Of a stretch of DNA of 64,000 bases, positions 25,701 to 36,698 are shown piece after piece. The translations under genes were made by a program, and so were the position numbers. The first letter of the stretch is position 1; each line of letters opens with the position of its first letter. The DNA comes from Brachionus plicatilis (Eukaryota; Rotifera; Eurotatoria; Ploima; Brachionidae). The notes under the pieces were generated by a model. The model worked only from the letters and a program-made list of their open reading frames with translations. It was not told the DNA's origin and did not search any database. The DNA lies in NCBI GenBank assembly GCA_010279815.1, contig QEOQ01000253.1, positions 459,977-523,976 on the forward strand. The letters run 5' to 3'.

Positions 25701-27449
25701 ACAAAGATTTCATCATATCATATATTTATTAAGGTTAAAAATAATCTGAAATTTTTTAATTTCAATTTGTTTTTCAAAGTTTTTAAAATTGCATTTTATT
25801 TCTTCTCAAATTTTTATTTAAAAAAAAATGGAATGATTTAATGTTTTTATAACTTAATTTGTATTTTATCTACTTTAAAAGTAAAATAAAGGAATTAAAA
25901 ATTATCATTTATTTATTTATTAGATTATCCGAGCAAGAATTATTACAGATTAAAAATAAATCGCAAAAACGAAATTAAAATATTAAATTGCAAACTAAAA
26001 TGCATTGAAGGGTTAAAATGAGTGATTAAATGACAAAATGATTTAGTCTTGAATTAAAAGTTTCTTTAATTTCGTTTACAATTGAAGTAAAATTAAATGG
26101 ATCAAATTTTGATTTAATTTTATTTCCATAAATCTTTAGATTAAAATAATTTTTTTTTCTTTTGTGTTTTAAAATTAAAATTAAACAGGACTTTTCAACT
26201 GATATTTTAATTATTTACTTTAAAAATCATTATTCAAGTTCGTCTAGGTATTTATTTATCTTATTTTTAAGGTTCCCTTTATTATAAATGAAAATTAAAC
26301 ATGGAAATGTGGTTAATTAATCACGTTTAATCACTCCTAATTTAGAAATTTAATTTACAAGCAAAGCACTAATATTTTTTTACAGGCAATAAGCTGTTTA
26401 AAAAGAGCAACATACTTATCACCTTTTGAATGGAAAATTTTGTACAATCTTGGCTTGGTTCATTTAGCAATGCAACAGTATGCTTCAGCTTTCAGATATT
26501 TGAATTCTGCTGTCAATTTTCGACCAAAAGAACCATTAATTTATTCATTAATTGCTGGTAAAATTAAACCAAAAAACAGCAAAGTAAAATTTTTGATCAA
26601 ATTTCAAGCGCTCAATCTTGCTCAAACATTTTTAAATGCGCAATTAAATTTCATCGCAGATTTTAAATTTTTTTAATATTTCAAAGCTTTATTTTTAAAC
26701 TTTTGAAAAAGGATTGTAATTTATAAAAATGCAATGAAATATAATTGCGTATTTAAAAATGTTTGAGCAAGATTGAGCGCTTGAAATTTGATCAAAAATT
26801 TTACTTTGCTCAAAAAACTAGCATTGGAAAAAAATTTATTTAATTTAAGTTGCATTGACTCATTTGGAAGATTCTGTCAATGCAAAACAAGCTTATGAAC
26901 ATTCTTTGGCTTTAGATGGGTAAATTAATAAAATTCAATTTAATAAAATTTTAATTCCTAATTATCTTTAAGAGAAAATGTTTACACAAATCTGAATTTT
27001 GCAGTTTTTTTGTACAATCAAGGTGATAGGCAAGGAGCAGTGTCTAGATTGATTGAATTTCGTAAAAATTTTGATTCTATAATTCAAGGAAAGCGAAAAG
27101 ACATTGACCCTGAAGTATTAAAATATAGTTTTTTTTAATAAAATCGAATGAATTTTTTTAAAATAAGCTTCAAGATGTTGCATCTAAATTGGGTCCAATT
27201 TTAAATTTAGGAGAAACACCTAGACCTAAAAGTATAGAGCAAAAACAAGAAAAAATTGCAAATGATTCGGCACAAAAATATAGCAATATTACCAAGCCAA
27301 CTGATGATTCAGAAGAAAATTACAGGCGTGAGTCAACTATAGCTTCTGTATCAAATGTTGGTTTTGATGGTTCTTCAAGAAGTGAAACCCCGAGAACTGA
27401 ATCAAGGGTCAGTACAGCTAATTTGATGAGAAGAGACTTTGAAAATTAA
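22755..27449 (+). CDS. BBS4: Bardet-Biedl syndrome 4 protein (BBSome subunit), 8 exons
   Basis: TPR subunit of the BBSome, the coat that sorts membrane proteins into and out of cilia and links it to centriolar satellites. Exons 22755-22938, 22989-23355, 23407-23461, 23518-23739, 26386-26557, 26850-26919, 26973-27114 and 27168-27449 join in phase to 497 codons plus stop, close to the family length. Diagnostic stretches: [106 protein letters not shown] and [16 protein letters not shown] helices span residues about 60-400; the tail is Ser/Thr/Glu rich. The start has an in-frame ATG directly before the conserved N-terminus. Intron 4 (23740-26385) is swollen to 2.6 kb by two transposable elements; intron 5 holds a foldback. 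Confidence 0.97.
23905..24521. mobile_element. hAT-type MITE (617 bp) in BBS4 intron 4
   Basis: TIR TAGTGTTGGCAATCGA at the left, complement at the right, flanked by a perfect 8-bp target duplication ACCAAAAT (23897-23904 and 24522-24529). The TIR start is hAT-like. The interior consists of about 30-bp tandem units (T-run, AGTCGATTATTAAATCGATT) on the left and their inverse on the right, so the whole element can fold into one hairpin. No coding capacity: the short minus-strand frame is only repeat translation. Confidence 0.93.
24872..25414 (+). mobile_element. 543-bp element with 8-bp TSD encoding a small zinc-finger frame, BBS4 intron 4
   Basis: TIRs GGGTCATGTCCAGAATGTGA (left) and GGGCCATGTCCAGAATGTGA (right, complement) with one mismatch. 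The perfect target duplication is AAAAATTA (24864-24871 and 25415-25422). The motif TGATCAC recurs throughout. A frame at 25067-25282 ends with [20 protein letters not shown] then KHKG, a C2H2-like finger (CxxC..HK). The superfamily is not settled; 8-bp duplication allows hAT, P or Merlin. Confidence 0.85.
26578..26810. repeat. Foldback element in BBS4 intron 5
   Basis: Arms of about 90 bp: left AGCAAAGTAAAATTTTTGAT...TCAAGCGCTCAATCTTG, right the complement ending TTTTACTTTGCT. The left arm starts 19 bp after the splice donor and the right arm ends 38 bp before the acceptor, so the intron is almost entirely this element. Confidence 0.85.
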
Positions 27450-27755
27450 ACAAAAACTTTTTGATTTGTGTATATTTTACACTATTGGAAAAGGTATTTA
27501 AATAAAATTAATAAAAAAAAAATTTTTAATTCGACAAGATTTCAATTCTATTACAAAAGAAATTATATTTCAATAGCAAAATAAATTAATTTTAAGAAAT
27601 AAAATTATCTTGCTTTAACTCAAGGTCTTAAATCGACTGCTAATTTTTAATATTAATATTTGCAAAACTTGTAGAAAGAAACAAAAGAAATTTGGATCAA
27701 CAAAAAAAATTTGACGTCATCCATCCATCTTATTTCGGTATAGAAAGCTGCTTTA

Positions 27756-28108
27756 GGCATTGTGAAATTTCATACAAAACTTCCAATACAAAAATAAAAA
27801 AATTTTATAACTTTTGTTCAAAGTGTCAAAAACTTGTTCTGTAAATGAAACAAAGTGAAACAAATGTTGTTTCACCTTTTGCAGAAGTCTGCAAAATCTG
27901 TGCGAATTCTGCAAAATTGCACCCAATTTAAAAGATTTAAAAATAAAACGGAATTAATTTGCACAGATTTTGCAGACTTCCGCAGAAGGTGAAACAACAT
28001 TTGTTTCACTTTGTTTCATTTACAGAACAAGTTTTTGACACTTTGAACAAAAGTTATAAAATTTTTTTATTTTTGTATTGGAAGTTTTGTATGAAATTTC
28101 ACAATGCC
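27756..28108. mobile_element. Palindromic MITE (353 bp), GG..TGTGAAATT family
   Basis: TIRs start GGCATTGTGAAATTTCATAC; arms extend about 150 bp with the internal words GTTCTGTAAATGAAACAAAG and TTGCAGA(A/C)TTCTGCA-like cores. Perfect 9-bp target duplication GCTGCTTTA (27747-27755 and 28109-28117). Located 300 bp 3' of BBS4. Related copies lie at 50067, 52665, 59069 (half) and 62335. Confidence 0.92.
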
Positions 28109-29003
28109 GCTGCTTTAACGAACAAGGGAAACGGTGATTTTATTCATTTGTTTTTTCGTAAATATTATACCATTTTTTTAATTGAAATAAATAATTTCAA
28201 TTTTTAACTTTATTTTCTAAATGGAGTAATCATTATAAAATAACAATATAAATCAAAAAAAAATCTCAAATATTATTTGATTTGAAAAAAATAATTTTAA
28301 ACTCAAAAATTTAAAGAACTGAATATTTTTATTATTTTTATTATAGTGGGATGAGAGTTCGATCCCCTAAGTTTTAAAAAATTTTAAATTCCAATATTTT
28401 TGATTTGCAAAATTAATTAAAATTTTTACAAGTTGATTTTAGTAGATTTTATATATGCGTAAAACTATTTAAATTGGATACTTCAGATTTGGCGGTCTTT
28501 TCTCCAATGATGATAACTCTAAATTATTTTTATTATTTAATATATAATCCAAATTTTTTTAGTCTATTTGGTAGTTTCATTTGCTTACCATTCGATTCCA
28601 TATTTCAATTTAAATAGAGGGATTACAGCTGTTATTTTGAAAAATTGCTTAACGTTCTTCTTTTTTGCTTTACTGGGTGCTACCAATTGATGATATATGG
28701 AATCCAAATATATCCATATTGACATGGATAATAAATCCAGTAATATTCGAACATGCCTTTTTGGAGTGATCAAAAATTGAATTTTTTCTAAAATTAAATA
28801 AAATAATTAATAATTAATGTTTAATCTTTTTTTAAAAGAGACTTCCTCCTCCACAAACAAGCTTTAAAATAGCTTGTCCATTTAAAGATTCGCTGTGTAA
28901 TTTGTATTCGTTGATCATAAGTAGTCGACCCATTCCCTCAATAGAAGTATAGCCTAAGAGAAATATCTGCTTTTATCAGACTGTAAATTCATTTATAAAA
29001 CTA

Positions 29004-29885
29004 CAGTACGTTTCTGAACAAAGTTGACAGCCTAGCGCAGCACATGCTCTAGAGCTGCGCTAGGTTGTTTAAGCAGCGTTTGAGCACATGCTCTAGAGCT
29101 GCGCTAGAACAAAAATAAATGTTCAAGAACACGCTCTAGAGATGCGCTAGGTTGCTTAACCCTTACCAATCGAAAACTGGGTCAAAAGTGACCCAGCACT
29201 ACGTTGAAGACGAAAATGGGTAATTTTTGACCCAAGCAAATTTTTTTTTATTTTTATCGTTTTTTTAATTGATCAATCTTATTTGAACTAAATATACAAT
29301 AGTTTTTACTTTAACAAATCAAACAATTAGTTTTCATATTATAAATTGCTTATCCCTTCTTTAGAATCTTAAAAAAAACCGCTTTACTTTTAATCCTTGA
29401 AATATTTTTCATAATTGAAGGATTGTTTTCAAATCAACGAATTTCTTAAAATAAAAAATTTGCTATATAAATCAATTAAAAATAATTGATTCAATCAATT
29501 TTAAAAAAATGAGTTTTAAGAATTTAAATTTATTAATTATTCACCTGAGCTGAACAACGAATTAGAAAATGGGTCAAAAATGACCGATTATCGTCTTCAA
29601 CGTTATTTTTTCTATTTCCGAAGGATAAGGCTTAAGCAGCGTTTGACCACATGCTCTAGAGCTGCGCTAGAACAAAAATAAATGTTCATGAACACACTCT
29701 AAAGATGCGCTAGGTTGCTTAAGCAGCGTTTGAGAACATGCTCTAGAGCTGCGCTAGAACAAAATTAAATGTTCAAGAACACGCTCTAGAGCTGCTTAAG
29801 CACTCTAGAGCAAGTGATTAAGCGATGCTCTAGAGCTGCTTGCGCAGTGCGCAAAAAACTGTCAACTTTGTTCAGAAACGTACTG
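29004..29885. mobile_element. Tc1/mariner-type MITE nested in the foldback element
   Basis: TIR CAGTACGTTTCTGAACAAAG and complement (27 bp with TTGACAG), each bordered by TA (29002-29003, 29886-29887), the Tc1/mariner target. The interior is a subtelomere-like array of imperfect repeats with the palindromic core GCTCTAGAGC (AGCACATGCTCTAGAGCTGC, GCGCTAGGTTGCTTAA). Confidence 0.88.
29160..29631. mobile_element. TTAA-target element nested inside the mariner MITE
   Basis: Flanked by TTAA on both sides (29156-29159, 29632-29635). Ends CCCTTACCAATCG and, inverted, GCCTTATCCTTCGG; subterminal GGGTCAAAAGTGACCC and GGGTCAAAAATGACC are inverted. The TTAA target and CCC start are piggyBac-like. 472 bp, non-coding. 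Confidence 0.75.
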
Positions 29886-30410
29886 TATAAATTAAAAATT
29901 TGAATTTTTCTTAAAGAATTCCTTGACACTTAATTTAAGTTTGAAATTATTTTTTAGTTTCAAAGTAAATTGACTTAAGATTTAGATAAAGTTATGAAAC
30001 AATCCAAGCTATTAATAAGCTTGTTTGTGGAGGAGGAAGTCTCTTTTAAAAAAAGATTAAACATTAATTATTAATTATTTTATTTAATTTTAGAAAAAAT
30101 TCAATTTTTGATCACTCCAAAAAGGCATGTTCGAATATTACTGGATTTATTATCCATGTCAATATGGATATATTTGGATTCCATATATCATCAATTGGTA
30201 GCACCCAGTAAAGCAAAAAAGAAGAACGTTAAGCAATTTTTCAAAATAACAGCTGTAATCCCTCTATTTAAATTGAAATATGGAATCGAATGGTAAGCAA
30301 ATGAAACTACCAAATAGACTAAAAAAATTTTAATTTTATATTAAATAATTAAAATAATTTAGAGTTATCATCATTGGAGAAAAGACGACCAAATCTGAAG
30401 TATCCAATTT

Positions 30411-31117
30411 TAATAGCTCTAAATTATTCAATAATTATCATCCCTTAATAATAACACTGATCGTTTACTTATCAGTGCCAATAAAAAATTTTAAAAAAAT
30501 TTCTTTTAATACTATTTTATAATTAACTTATGCTCCACTGACAGCACCGTTTGAGCTCGACGGTGGCATGCATTAATCAAGATCAGTGCATGGTCAGACA
30601 CTTGTTTTCTCTTTTCTTTCTCCAATTAATTTGTTGTCCCAGTTCGTACACTGTTTCATAACGTTGTCATAGTATAAATCTGATTTCTATTGATATTTCG
30701 TTCAGTACGCTCACTTTTATAAGAATCGTTCTGCTCAAAATCGATAATTTGGTAGCTTTATTTAAGAATGTTGCTTTCTTTTGATAAATGACAATTTAAT
30801 TGGAAAAGCTAGAGAAGATATTTCGAAGCAGATTTGAATATTGAACTTGATCTCTTGACTTTGGTGACACATAATATCAATTTAGTAAGTTTGTCTCGAT
30901 TTGTATGATAAAATGATATTTTTTATTTGATTCCTTTATTGGTTCAAAATCCTATTTATATCCACAAGAAATCACTCAAACGAAAAATTATAATTAATTG
31001 AACTTATAAACTTTTATTTTTCGGAAACTATGTCAATATCAGACTATTTATTAAAATGTTAATTAAGTATCACATCAGCAGATACCTAATTTAAAGTTAA
31101 ATGTTTTTTGTTGTTAT
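30411..31117. other. Intergenic, GC-richer block without recognised gene
   Basis: 30535-30760 is less AT-rich than its flanks (e.g. GCACCGTTTGAGCTCGACGG) but I see no sustained frame. It could be promoter or UTR sequence, or an old element. Confidence 0.25.
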
Positions 31118-31175
31118 TATTTTTTTTTTTTTTAAAGTAGCTTTAGCTTGATATAAATAAATAAATAAAATAAAA
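31118..31175 (+). repeat. LINE/SINE-like 3' tail (copy 2)
   Basis: T-rich lead, AGTAGCTTTAGCTTGATAT, then (ATAA)n. Same architecture as 19957-19992. Confidence 0.4.
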
Positions 31176-31219
31176 TAATGTAGAAATTTCTTTAAAAATA
31201 AGGAAAAAGATAATTTTAA

Positions 31220-31357
31220 CGAGCCAATCTCCCTTTAGAAATTAAAAATACTTTAAAAAAACAAGCAGGTTTTCTCTTAGATCGGATTCACTATCAAATG
31301 TTAAAAAATTTACCTAAAGAAACTTTATTAGAAATAAGTGGTATTGTGAATTTCTAG
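31220..31357 (+). pseudogene. Non-LTR retrotransposon reverse transcriptase fragment
   Basis: 45-codon frame containing DRIHYQMLKNLPKETLLEIS, the motif just before RT domain 1 of Jockey-type LINEs (GPDxIHYxMLKxLP). Preceded by ANLPLEIKNTLKKQ. Isolated fragment ending at TAG. Confidence 0.7.
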
Positions 31358-31430
31358 AACAAAAAGAACAAAAATTCTCCCTTTATTGATAAATAAAAAT
31401 TTTAAAAAATAAAATAATTTAAAAAAAAAT

Positions 31431-31606
31431 TGCAATTTTGTGAAACAAAGTTTGCTGCATTTTTTTACCTGAAATAATTTTTGGTATGAAAATAAAAGAC
31501 ATAAAATAAAGCATCAATAATATTGATAATTGATTTGGTTTATCTAAAAAAAGACTTCACCTTATTAGGTAAATAAGGGCAACAAACTTTGTTTCACAAA
31601 ATTGCA
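31431..31606. repeat. Short inverted-repeat element (176 bp)
   Basis: Arms TGCAATTTTGTGAAACAAAG / complement, with TTTGTTGC at the right inner side. The core TTGTGAAA resembles the TIRs of the GG..TGTGAAATT MITE family. Confidence 0.6.
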
Positions 31607-32346
31607 GTATTTTTTTAAATTGTATATATTATTTAATTAAGTGAAAAAATAAAATTATTTAAGTTTGAATGAATGGATATAAATGTTAAAAATTTGAATT
31701 TGTGAATCAACTTAACCTGAATTATTTAAATAATTGACTGTTTTTGTCAAATAAATTAGAGATCAATCATTTTGATTTTAATTTGATAATGAACTTTTAT
31801 TAATGTAATAATGTTTAGTATTTATTTCTTAAAAATTATTAAAATCATTAGATTAATTAAGTTTTAAAATTTAAAATGATCGTTTTGATCTTAAAATTTG
31901 ATCTGAAACTTCAATTTGCCGCAAAACTTAATTTTAGATCTTTAAGTCTTTTCCAATACTTTTTTTAAATTAAATGAGAAGCACTGCCCGTTTTTGTATA
32001 CATATCTTTTAACATTACGAACGGGTTTTGATTAATTGTCAAATACAACCATATTAAATTTTTGAAAGTAAGTAATTTATATATTATATTAAAAAACACT
32101 CTTTTTTAAAATGAGAAAATATTATGAATTATAAGTTTTATAATTTTTTTAATTTACCAAATCATGTTAAGTTAGTAAAGAATTTTTGAAAAAATAAAAA
32201 ACTAAATTTTTTTTTATTTTTTATTTAAAAATAAAAAAAAATTTAAGAAATATAAAAAAATATAATAAATATCCGCAAATAAAAATTTGAAGAAATGATT
32301 TGGCTGAATATTTAATTGCATGGCATACTTTTGATACATTTTACAG

Positions 32347-32438
32347 TTCGCTTGGTTAGCCTGGTACATTTCGCTTGATTAGCCTGGTACATTTCGCTTG
32401 GTTAGCCTGGTACAATTCGCTTGGTTAGCCTGGTACAA
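32347..32438. repeat. Tandem repeat, 23 bp x 4, upstream of TUBE1
   Basis: Four copies of TTCGCTTGGTTAGCCTGGTA plus CAT/CAA with one substitution (GATTAG for GGTTAG in copy 2). It sits 320 bp before the TUBE1 start in otherwise AT-rich DNA. The remaining spacer 31607-32346 and 32439-32758 shows nothing else. Confidence 0.95.
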
Positions 32439-32758
32439 CTCAACTCAATTTAACAGTTGATCATGGAGGCGATAGAGCTGGAGCAGTCAATTTTGTGAAA
32501 GCTAGCTTGATTTTTCAATCCATTTATATATAATTGATCAATAATTCAAATTTTTTTTAAATTTAAATTTTTATTTCTAATTAGCGCTTTATTCAATTTA
32601 AATAAAGGCCCAACAATTTATTTTTAATAGTAAGAGAAAGACAGTTGTTAAGTCTCTTTCAATTAATTTCAATTAATTTTAATTTATGTTAAATTTTTGA
32701 AAGTAATTTTATATATATTTATATTAATAAAAATAAAACTGGGTCTCAAAAAATCTCA

Positions 32759-34267
32759 ATGACCCAAAACATAACTTTGCAAATAGGTCAGTGCGGAAAT
32801 CAGATCGGTTGCCGTTTTTGGGATTTGGCATTGAGGGAACACGCTGCCGTAAACAAAAAAGGTATTTTCGATGAAGCTTTGAGCACTTTTTTCCGTAACG
32901 TTGATGTTCGATCAAAATCGACCTCGTATTATGAAACTAGCGAAATCCCGGTTGGAACAGGAAGCGAAAAAATCCGCAACTTGAGAGCCCGAGCAGTTCT
33001 AATTGACACGGAAGAAGGTGTAGTCAACGAAATCATGAAAGGACCTTTAAATGAAGTATTCGATCATCGGCAATATGTCACCGATGTATCTGGAGCTGGA
33101 AATAACTGGGCTGTCGGACACATGTTCTACGGCAACAAGTACAAAGACTCAATTCGGGAATTGATCAGAAAAAACGCCGAATTGTGTGATTCACTGGAGT
33201 CATTTTTTGTGATGCATTCAATGGGTGGTGGCACCGGAAGCGGTCTTGGCACGGCTGTTTTGCGAACAGTGGCCGATGATTACCCCGAAGTGCACCGATT
33301 TGTGGTCGCAGTTTATCCATCAATAGATGATGACGTAATTACATCACCCTACAACTGTGTGTTAGCCATGAAGCAACTGACAGATTTTGCCGATTGTGTC
33401 ATGCCCCTGGACAATCAATCACTAGTGAATATTGTCAATCGAATTGAGAGTGTTTCTGTCAACACACACACCACTGGTAGAACAAACAGCTTTACCAGCT
33501 CGCTCCGAAATAGAGATTCATCCAAAGTTGTGGTAGATAACAACAGTACGGTGATATCCAGCGCCAATAGCACAAGTGCCAGTAAAAAGTCCGAGAAACC
33601 GTTTGATTCAATTAACAACATCGTGGCCAACATGCTTCTAAATTTGACCAGTTCATCCAGGTTTGAAGGATCCTTAAATGTTGACTTGAATGAGATAGCC
33701 ATGAATTTGGTTCCTTTTCCGCGTATGCACTATCTTTTGTCATCTCTATCACCGCTGTATATAAGCGAAAAAGTCAATCTACAGGTGCGAGGCATCGAGC
33801 AAATGTTTTCCGACGCTTTCAAAAGAGAAAATCAACTTCTCCAGTGTGACCCAAAGTCAAGTCTTTATTTGGCTTGTGCTTTGATGCTTCGAGGCAGAGT
33901 TCAAATAAGTGACATGAGAAGAAATATAGAAAAATTAAAACCTCAACTAAATTTTATTAAGTGGAACCAAGAGGGCTGGAAAACAGGTCTGTGTTCAGTG
34001 CCGGCTTTTGGTCAACCATACTCTTTACTGTGTCTCTCTAACAACACATGCATCAAGGATACCTTTAGTACTATTAAAGATAGGTTTAATAGGTTGTACA
34101 AAAGAAAGGCCCATCTACACCATTATACTCAAGTGGAAGGCATGGATCTTAGTCTGTTTGCCGAATCATTGGAATCATTGCAAAATTTGATTAACGACTA
34201 CCAAGGTTTGGAGAATAAAAATGTTAGTGATGATTCAGCAATTGAAAGAATTAAAATAATGTCTTAG
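32759..34267 (+). CDS. TUBE1: Epsilon-tubulin (single exon)
   Basis: Centriolar tubulin needed for triplet microtubules and basal-body/cilium assembly. 502 codons, ATG start, no introns. Residues 1-20 TQNITLQIGQCGNQIGCRFW hold the tubulin N-terminus; RAVLIDTEEGVVNEI and SGAGNNWAVGHMFYGNKYKD follow. The GTP-binding loop SMGGGTGSGLGT is near residues 153-165. Epsilon-specific blocks: DDVITSPYNCVLAMKQLTDF, NNIVANMLLNLTSSSRFEGS, DLNEIAMNLVPFPRMHYL, LKPQLNFIKWNQEGWKTGLC and KAHLHHYTQVEGMD. A Ser/Thr/Asn-rich insert (about residues 235-275) is longer than in vertebrates. All key nucleotide-loop residues are present. Confidence 0.97.
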   Translation: MTQNITLQIGQCGNQIGCRFWDLALREHAAVNKKGIFDEALSTFFRNVDVRSKSTSYYETSEIPVGTGSEKIRNLRARAVLIDTEEGVVNEIMKGPLNEVFDHRQYVTDVSGAGNNWAVGHMFYGNKYKDSIRELIRKNAELCDSLESFFVMHSMGGGTGSGLGTAVLRTVADDYPEVHRFVVAVYPSIDDDVITSPYNCVLAMKQLTDFADCVMPLDNQSLVNIVNRIESVSVNTHTTGRTNSFTSSLRNRDSSKVVVDNNSTVISSANSTSASKKSEKPFDSINNIVANMLLNLTSSSRFEGSLNVDLNEIAMNLVPFPRMHYLLSSLSPLYISEKVNLQVRGIEQMFSDAFKRENQLLQCDPKSSLYLACALMLRGRVQISDMRRNIEKLKPQLNFIKWNQEGWKTGLCSVPAFGQPYSLLCLSNNTCIKDTFSTIKDRFNRLYKRKAHLHHYTQVEGMDLSLFAESLESLQNLINDYQGLENKNVSDDSAIERIKIMS

Positions 34268-35338
34268 AATTTTTATTTTTTATTAAATTAAATTTTTTTA
34301 AATAAATTTAACTAGATAATTTTAAAATAAGACTTTACCTTTAAAAAAGGCTTTTTTTGCTCAAATATTATATCTTAGAATTTTAAATCAAAATTTTAAA
34401 TAAGTCGGCTTAAAAAAATTTTAAATTCAAAATTCTATCAAATTTAGATGTTGAATAGTTTTAGCTCAAAAAAACTTTAGACAACAAAGATCAAAGGTTG
34501 AGATTACTCGGAAAATCGATTTGAATAAAAGCATCCTCAATTCCGATCTAAATGAGGTTAAAATTAAAAATTAGATATTCTTTCATGCTTGTTGAATTTT
34601 TAGACTAAATCTTGAAAATTGAATTAAAAAAAAGTATAGTTTATATTTTTACAAAATTAATTAAAAAATAAAGTTTAAGATTTACTTAGTAGCATTAACT
34701 TTATGTTTTTTCTTAGTTTAAAATTTAATTACTAGAAAACAAAAATGAACTTAAAATCTTTTCTTAAATAATTAATTACAATTTTTTATTTAAAATTTCG
34801 ATTCCAAAAATTTCAAATTTTTGTTAGGGCTTCTAATTTTATTACTAATGTTGCTAGATTTTTTTTTTCATACAAAAAAAAATGTTCTAGATAAGGTTTT
34901 ATAAATTTTTTCCAAATTATATTTTCGTCATATTACTTATTTGAATTCATGAATTCATCTGATTGTTTTATTGAAAAAAATAACCAGGAAATGTCTAGAT
35001 TACTAATACTTACTTATTAACCCGGGGTTCTGGTGTGTAAATAGCCATAAGCCCAGTATCTAAGACTCGGATATTACTCAAACAAATACTATGAACTAAT
35101 ATGAACTACTATGCAATTTTTTTTCACTTTTAATTTATTAATTCAGATTTTTTTCAAATACTTTTTTAATATCAGAACCAAAAAAATTTAAAGCCCAGTC
35201 TAAAATTACCGAAGTTTTTTTATAAGCCAACTTATTAAATTTTTTTTATTTTTAACTTTTTTTTTCTCGTAATTTTTTCAGTAAAATTTTCAAGATTAAA
35301 ACCAAAGTATAACAAGCATCATGAAAGCTCAGAATTAT
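34268..35338. other. Spacer between TUBE1 and the zinc transporter 3' end
   Basis: AT-rich. It probably contains the missing last coding exon or 3' UTR of the minus-strand transporter; 35020-35070 is GC-richer but yields no match to the expected C-terminus. Confidence 0.3.

Positions 35339-36698
<1,360 letters not shown>

Larger units (their letters stand above)
28471..30410. mobile_element. Long-TIR foldback element (1.94 kb) hosting nested insertions
   Basis: Inverted arms 28471-28864 and 30017-30410 are almost perfect over about 390 bp, starting AAATTGGATACTTCAGATTT. Each arm contains, reading outward from the centre, the same 62-codon open frame (30108-30296 plus; 28585-28773 minus; ITPKRHVRILLDLLSMSIWI), ending at a potential donor GGTAAGC. 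It has no recognisable domain. The left inner flank, read on the minus strand, gives GRLLMINEYKLHSESLNGQA, weakly FLYWCH-like. Target duplication not evident. Confidence 0.8.

Noticed and set aside
32724..32915. Minus-strand 63-codon frame
   Set aside because: Antisense to the conserved start of epsilon-tubulin.
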